Positions 6,365-9,462 of a stretch of 9,462 nt of DNA are shown one piece after another. The notes under the pieces are model-generated. The model saw only the letters and a list, made by a program, of their open reading frames with translations, was not told the origin of the DNA and did no database searches. Numbering within the stretch: position 1 is the first letter of the stretch; every line of letters starts with the position of its first letter. The DNA lies in the NCBI GenBank assembly GCA_018898235.1, contig JAHIJU010000114.1:1-9462 (forward strand), written 5' to 3'. Source of the stretch: Actinomycetota bacterium (GTDB lineage: Bacteria > Actinomycetota > Actinomycetes > Actinomycetales > Cellulomonadaceae). Both the position numbers and the translations under genes were made by a program.

Positions 6365-7657
6365 ATGTGCGCAGCCAAGAAGGACCCGCCCCCCACCCGC
6401 CCCGAAGAGCTCGGCTCCGGGGCCACCGGCACCACGGTCATCAACGGGCTCAGCTTCGTCGGCAAGCGGCTCACCTACGCCAAGGTCGGCGAGCTCGCGA
6501 TGTTCGAGGGCGACATCGTCCTCGGACGCCATGCCGATCTGGCGGGCACCGAGAACCTCGACGCCACGGTCGCCTACGGCGTCGCGATCACCGGCAGCCG
6601 GTACCGCTGGCCGAACGCGCTCGTCCCGTACGAGATCGACCCCGCCATGCCGGACCAGTTCCGGGTCACCGACGCCCTCGCGCACTGGACGGCGAACACC
6701 GCCGTCCACTTCGTGCAACGCACCCCCGCGAACGCCGGCACCTACCCGAACTACGTGCACTTCTTCGCCGGCGGCGGCTGCTACTCCACGGTCGGCATGG
6801 TCGGTGGGCGGCAGGACATCAGCCTGGGCGCCGGCTGCTCCACCGGGAACGCCATCCACGAGATCGGTCACACCATCGGGCTGTGGCACGAGCAGTCGCG
6901 GGAGGACCGGGACTCCTTCGTCACCATCGTGTGGGCCAACATCGACCCCGCCATGGCGCACAACTTCGATCAGCACATCTCCGACGGGGACGACCTGGGC
7001 GCCTACGACTACGGCTCGGTCATGCACTACCCCGCGACGGCGTTCTCGACGAACGGCCAGCCGACCATCGTGCCGGTCCAGCCCGGGGTCGCGATCGGGC
7101 AGCGCACCGGGCTGTCCCCCGGCGACCTCGCCGCCGTCGACGTCCTCTACCCGCGTCCACGGGGGGTGAAGAAGCTGATCGACGACCCGGTCGCGCCCAA
7201 GAAGCTGCGGGACGACATCGGCGGCGTCAAGAAGCTGCAGGACGACCAGGGCGGCTTCAAGAAGGTCCGCGACGACACCGGCGGGTTCAAGAAGCTGCGC
7301 GACGACACCGGTGGGGCGAAGAAGCTGCGCGACGACATCGGCCCGAAGAAGATCCGCGACGAGGTACCGGTCAAGCAGCTCGGTGACCTGCCGGTGGGCC
7401 CCGGGCCCTACGGACCCGGACCGCTGGTCAACCCGGGCTACCTGCGCCCCGGCGAGCTCCCGCTCATCCTGGCGACCGGTCACCACGCCGATGCGGCCGC
7501 CGCCTACGAGGCCGCCTACGGGCTCGGGTACACCGAGGACGATCCCAGCGCCGCGCTCCTGGCGTCGGCGGCTGCCTCGGCCGAGCAGGCGGCGCTCTCG
7601 TTGAGCGAGGTCGCCGCCGCGCTCCGTGCGCTGCTGGGTCAGGCGGGCGCGTCGTGA
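6365..7657 (+). CDS. Astacin-type (M12A) zinc metalloprotease with KKLRDD-repeat tail, putative graspetide-like precursor
   Basis: The protein has 430 residues in four parts. (1) A short pro-segment contains FEGD (47-50), the astacin 'aspartate switch' motif, whose Asp blocks the zinc in zymogens. (2) The catalytic domain (about 75-263) starts at RYRWPNALVPYEI and has the zinc motif HEIGHTIGLWHE (165-176), Met-turn SVMHYP (218-223) with the fifth-ligand Tyr222, and Cys139/Cys158 at likely disulfide positions. (3) Eight tandem Lys/Asp units occupy 269-341. (4) A Pro/Gly linker (343-363), LPLILATGHH (365-374) and an Ala-rich helix run to the end. There is no Sec signal or membrane segment, although astacins are normally secreted. 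The GTGA overlap with the ATP-grasp gene implies joint function. I infer that the tail is the substrate of the ATP-grasp ligase and that the protease is either its processing enzyme or the modified product. The protease call is secure; the precursor role is a hypothesis. Confidence 0.93.
   Translation: MCAAKKDPPPTRPEELGSGATGTTVINGLSFVGKRLTYAKVGELAMFEGDIVLGRHADLAGTENLDATVAYGVAITGSRYRWPNALVPYEIDPAMPDQFRVTDALAHWTANTAVHFVQRTPANAGTYPNYVHFFAGGGCYSTVGMVGGRQDISLGAGCSTGNAIHEIGHTIGLWHEQSREDRDSFVTIVWANIDPAMAHNFDQHISDGDDLGAYDYGSVMHYPATAFSTNGQPTIVPVQPGVAIGQRTGLSPGDLAAVDVLYPRPRGVKKLIDDPVAPKKLRDDIGGVKKLQDDQGGFKKVRDDTGGFKKLRDDTGGAKKLRDDIGPKKIRDEVPVKQLGDLPVGPGPYGPGPLVNPGYLRPGELPLILATGHHADAAAAYEAAYGLGYTEDDPSAALLASAAASAEQAALSLSEVAAALRALLGQAGAS
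7169..7387 (+). repeat. Eight in-frame tandem units (about 30 bp, KKLRDD type) in the protease tail
   Basis: The units start at 7169, 7199, 7229, 7259, 7289, 7319, 7346 and 7373. Their cores read KKLIDD, KKLRDD, KKLQDD, KKVRDD, KKLRDD, KKLRDD, KKIRDE and the degenerate KQLGD. The first five are exactly 10 codons long and the sixth and seventh 9. Units 2-5 continue with I/Q/T-G-G and V/F/A. Both Lys are kept in the first seven units, and an acidic pair (DD, or DE in the seventh) in those same seven. The fifth and sixth units are identical over 18 bases, a sign of recent duplication. Multiple copies of Lys (and Thr) beside Asp/Glu are what one expects of multi-core graspetide precursors. Confidence 0.95.
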
Positions 7658-8685
7658 TCCTCCTGGAGTCGCACCCGGGTGACGACCACCTCGAGCCGGT
7701 GCGTGCCGGGCTCGAACGCGCCGGGCACGAGGTCCTCGTGCTCGACTCGGGCCGCTACCCGGTCGCGACGGGACTCGAGATCGCCTACGACGAGGGGCCG
7801 GTGCCGCATCTGGGGCTGACGATCGACGGGGCCGGGTACGACCTCGACCACGTCACCTCGGCCTGGTGGCGACGACCGCAGCCGTATGCGCTCGACGAGG
7901 CCCTCACGGACCCGACCGCGCGCGCGTTCGCACTCGGCGAGTGCGACGAGGGGCTGTCCGGGCTGCGGGCGCTGCTGGACGTGCAGTGGATGAACGACCC
8001 GGTGCGCGACGGCATCGCGGCCCGCAAGCCCTACCAGCTCCGGGAGGCCCGTCTGGCGGGCCTCGTCACACCACGCACCCTGGTGACCAACGACCCTGAG
8101 CTCGCCCGGGAGTTCGCGGCGTCGCTGGCACCGGGGCGCACGGTCTACAAGTCGTTCCTCGCCCAGGAGGGTGCGTGGCGGGAGACCAGGGTGCTCACGC
8201 AGGACGAGCTCGACCGGCTCGACGCCGTCCGGCACGCGCCGGTGATCTTCCAGGAGTACGTGCCCGGCGACGTCGACCTGCGGGTCACCGTCGTCGGGCA
8301 GCAGGTGTTCGTCGCGGCCATCCGGTCGGTCGACACGGCGTACGCCCTGGACTTCAGGCTCGAGCTGGAGACGGTGCCGATGGCCCCGGCCACGCTGCCG
8401 CAGCCGGTGGAGGCCGCCGTCCGTCGGCTGATGGGCCGGCTCGGGCTCGTCTACGGTGCCATCGACCTGCGGGTCCGGCCGGACGGTGAGCACGTGTTCT
8501 TCGAGGTCAACCCGTCGGGTCAGTGGGACTTCGTCGAACGGCGCGCTGGGCTGCCGGTCACGGCCGCCGTGATCGAGCAGCTCGCCGCGCCCGACCGGAC
8601 GTGGCGGGGCCTGGCCGCCGGGTGCACCACCTGCGAGCAGAACGGGTCGCAGACGTCCCGGCTCACGCCAGCAAGGTCGGCTTGA
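7654..8685 (+). CDS. ATP-grasp ligase, microviridin/graspetide maturase type
   Basis: The 343-residue protein has the layout of MvdC/MvdD-type macrocyclases, which use ATP to join Asp/Glu side chains of a precursor peptide to Ser/Thr (ester) or Lys (amide). The N-terminal domain has the family signature SAWWRRP (69-75). Next come NDP (114-116), ARKPYQLREARLAGLVTPRTLVTND (123-147), the ATP-contacting Lys in VYKSF (164-168), FQEYVPGDVDLRVTVVG (199-215) and the metal-binding EVNPSGQWDFVE (284-295, Glu284 and Asn286). The GTG start at 7654 overlaps the protease stop (GTGA), so translation is coupled. No separate small precursor gene, methyltransferase or transporter is adjacent; the repeat tail of the protease is the obvious substrate candidate. 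The last 20 residues (CTTC onward) look like a non-conserved extension, and the final 23 bases overlap the 3' end of nusB on the other strand. Confidence 0.92.
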   Translation: MILLESHPGDDHLEPVRAGLERAGHEVLVLDSGRYPVATGLEIAYDEGPVPHLGLTIDGAGYDLDHVTSAWWRRPQPYALDEALTDPTARAFALGECDEGLSGLRALLDVQWMNDPVRDGIAARKPYQLREARLAGLVTPRTLVTNDPELAREFAASLAPGRTVYKSFLAQEGAWRETRVLTQDELDRLDAVRHAPVIFQEYVPGDVDLRVTVVGQQVFVAAIRSVDTAYALDFRLELETVPMAPATLPQPVEAAVRRLMGRLGLVYGAIDLRVRPDGEHVFFEVNPSGQWDFVERRAGLPVTAAVIEQLAAPDRTWRGLAAGCTTCEQNGSQTSRLTPARSA

Positions 8686-9079
8686 GCTCGACGATGCGGC
8701 CCAGGAGGCCGTTGACGAAGGCCGGGGACTCGTCCGTCGACAGCTCGACGACGAGCTCCACGGCCTCGTCGACGGCCACCGCATCGGGCACCTCGTCGTT
8801 CCAGAGGATCTCCCAGGTGCCCAGTCGAAGCGCATTGCGGTCGACGGCGGGCATCCGGGCGAGCGTCCAGCCGTGGGAGTAGGTGGTCAGCAGCTCGTCG
8901 ATCCGGTCGAGCTGCGCCACCACTCCTTCGACGAGGTCGACGGTGTACTGCGGGAGGGAGGTCTCGCGGCCCGAGTCGGCCACCCGGGTCGCCAGCAGCC
9001 CGAGCGTGTCGATGTCGCGCTGCTCGGCCTCGAACAGCAGGTCGAGGGCGCGTTTGCGTGCCTTGCTGCGGGCACCCAC
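8663..9079 (-). CDS. nusB: Transcription antitermination factor NusB
   Basis: The 138-residue helical protein fits the NusB family in length and sequence: ARKRALDLLFEAEQRD (7-22), the mid-helix LDRIDELLTTYSHGWTLARMPAVDRNALRLGTWEIL (57-92) and AVAVDEAVELVVELSTDESPAFVNGLLGRI (100-129). NusB with NusE binds boxA in rRNA leaders and helps form the antitermination complex. The GTG at 9079 is only one base after the efp stop, and no strong ribosome binding site is seen, so it is probably translated by coupling to efp. The family normally starts just before the ARKRA motif, which supports this start. Its 3' end runs 23 bases into the convergent ATP-grasp gene. Confidence 0.96.
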   Translation of the reverse strand: MGARSKARKRALDLLFEAEQRDIDTLGLLATRVADSGRETSLPQYTVDLVEGVVAQLDRIDELLTTYSHGWTLARMPAVDRNALRLGTWEILWNDEVPDAVAVDEAVELVVELSTDESPAFVNGLLGRIVELKPTLLA

Positions 9080-9080
9080 G

Positions 9081-9462
9081 TCAGTCGCTCACGCGGCCCA
9101 GGTAGCTGGAGTCGCGGGTGTCGACCTTCACCTTGGTACCCGTCTCCAGGAACAGCGGGACCTGGATCTCGTACCCGGTCTCGAGCGTGGCCGGCTTGGT
9201 CCCGGCCGAGGAGCGGTCGCCCTGCAGGCCCGGCTCGGTGTAGGTGATCTCCAGCACGACCGACGGCGGCAGCTCGACGTACAGCGGGGTGCCCTCGTTG
9301 GTGGCCACGAGCGCCATCTGGTTCTCGAGCATGAAGTTCGAGGCGTCGCCGACGACCGTCTCGGGGACCAGCAGCTGGTCGAAGGTGCTGGTGTCCATGA
9401 AGACGAAATCGGTGCCGTCCTTGTACAGGTACTGCATCTCGCGCTTGTCGACCGTCGCGGTC
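9081..9462 (-). CDS. efp: Elongation factor P (3' part, cut by window edge)
   Basis: About 126 codons of EF-P, which relieves ribosome stalling at polyproline, are visible; the 5' end lies right of the window. The visible part begins TATVDKREMQYLYKDG and covers the middle OB domain (DFVFMDTSTFDQLLV, ENQMALVATNEGTPLYVELPPSVVLEITYTEPGLQGD) and the C-terminal OB domain, which ends GTKPATLETGYEIQVPLFLETGTKVKVDTRDSSYLGRVSD. GTKPATLETG and the end VDTR..SYLGRV are diagnostic. The N-terminal domain with the loop residue that contacts tRNA is not visible, so its modification type cannot be judged. The ATG at 9437 (MQYLY) is internal, since the homologous sequence continues upstream in frame to the edge. 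Confidence 0.97.
   Translation of the reverse strand, partial: TATVDKREMQYLYKDGTDFVFMDTSTFDQLLVPETVVGDASNFMLENQMALVATNEGTPLYVELPPSVVLEITYTEPGLQGDRSSAGTKPATLETGYEIQVPLFLETGTKVKVDTRDSSYLGRVSD

Noticed and set aside
7169..7345. Regular 30-bp direct repeats resembling a CRISPR array
   Set aside because: The units are contiguous with no spacers, stay in frame and encode a conserved peptide pattern; no cas genes are present.
7147..7374. Minus-strand open frame rich in repeated Ser-Ser-Arg-Ser-Phe units
   Set aside because: It is the antisense image of the KKLRDD repeat DNA; the astacin reading frame on the plus strand is far better supported.
6266..7486. Long minus-strand open frame (406 codons) opposite the protease
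   Set aside because: GC-rich shadow frame with Val/Arg/Gly-biased composition and no recognisable family; the plus-strand frame has full catalytic motifs.
8697..8711. CGGCC/GGCCG hairpin just past the ATP-grasp stop as a terminator
   Set aside because: Only 5 bp, no T-run, and inside conserved nusB coding sequence; likely chance in GC-rich DNA.

Overview
The window is very GC-rich with tightly packed genes, and the gene content (pyrR-pyrB-pyrC-PH-like membrane protein-carA-carB, with nusB and efp beside it) points to an actinobacterium. The order and protein sequences suit Pseudonocardiales or a related order, but genus and species cannot be fixed from this alone.

Layout. Positions 1-5768 (minus strand) hold the de novo UMP operon in transcription order pyrR, pyrB, pyrC, a small membrane-anchored PH-like protein, carA and carB (carB runs off the left edge). 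Every junction overlaps by 1 or 4 bases, so the genes should be translationally coupled. Upstream of pyrR is a short leader with a textbook PyrR-binding RNA loop stacked against the Shine-Dalgarno sequence, indicating UMP/PyrR control at translation initiation, as known in mycobacteria. The right edge (8663-9462, minus strand) holds nusB and the 3' part of efp, which in many actinobacteria lie just upstream of the pyr operon.

Between nusB and pyrR (about 5835-8685) sits an accessory block. A small gene encoding a YbaY/YscW-like domain (5912-6256, minus, probably leaderless) diverges from a two-gene plus-strand operon. The first gene encodes an astacin-type (M12A) zinc metalloprotease. Its C-terminal extension carries eight tandem KKLRDD-type units of about 10 residues, then a Pro/Gly linker and an Ala-rich helix. 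The second gene, overlapping by 4 bases (GTGA), encodes an ATP-grasp ligase of the microviridin/graspetide maturase type. A perfect 9-bp inverted repeat sits in the divergent promoter region.

How the genes may work together. The housekeeping genes make UMP (pyr/car) and support translation and transcription (efp, nusB). The accessory block looks like a graspetide-like peptide or protein modification system in which the substrate, a repetitive Lys/Asp-rich tail, is fused to a protease instead of being a stand-alone precursor. I infer that the ATP-grasp enzyme links Lys (or Thr) side chains to the Asp/Glu side chains of the repeats. The protease domain may mature or release the tail, or may itself be the product. 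This is the most interesting part of the window. The architecture is seen directly; the chemistry is inference.
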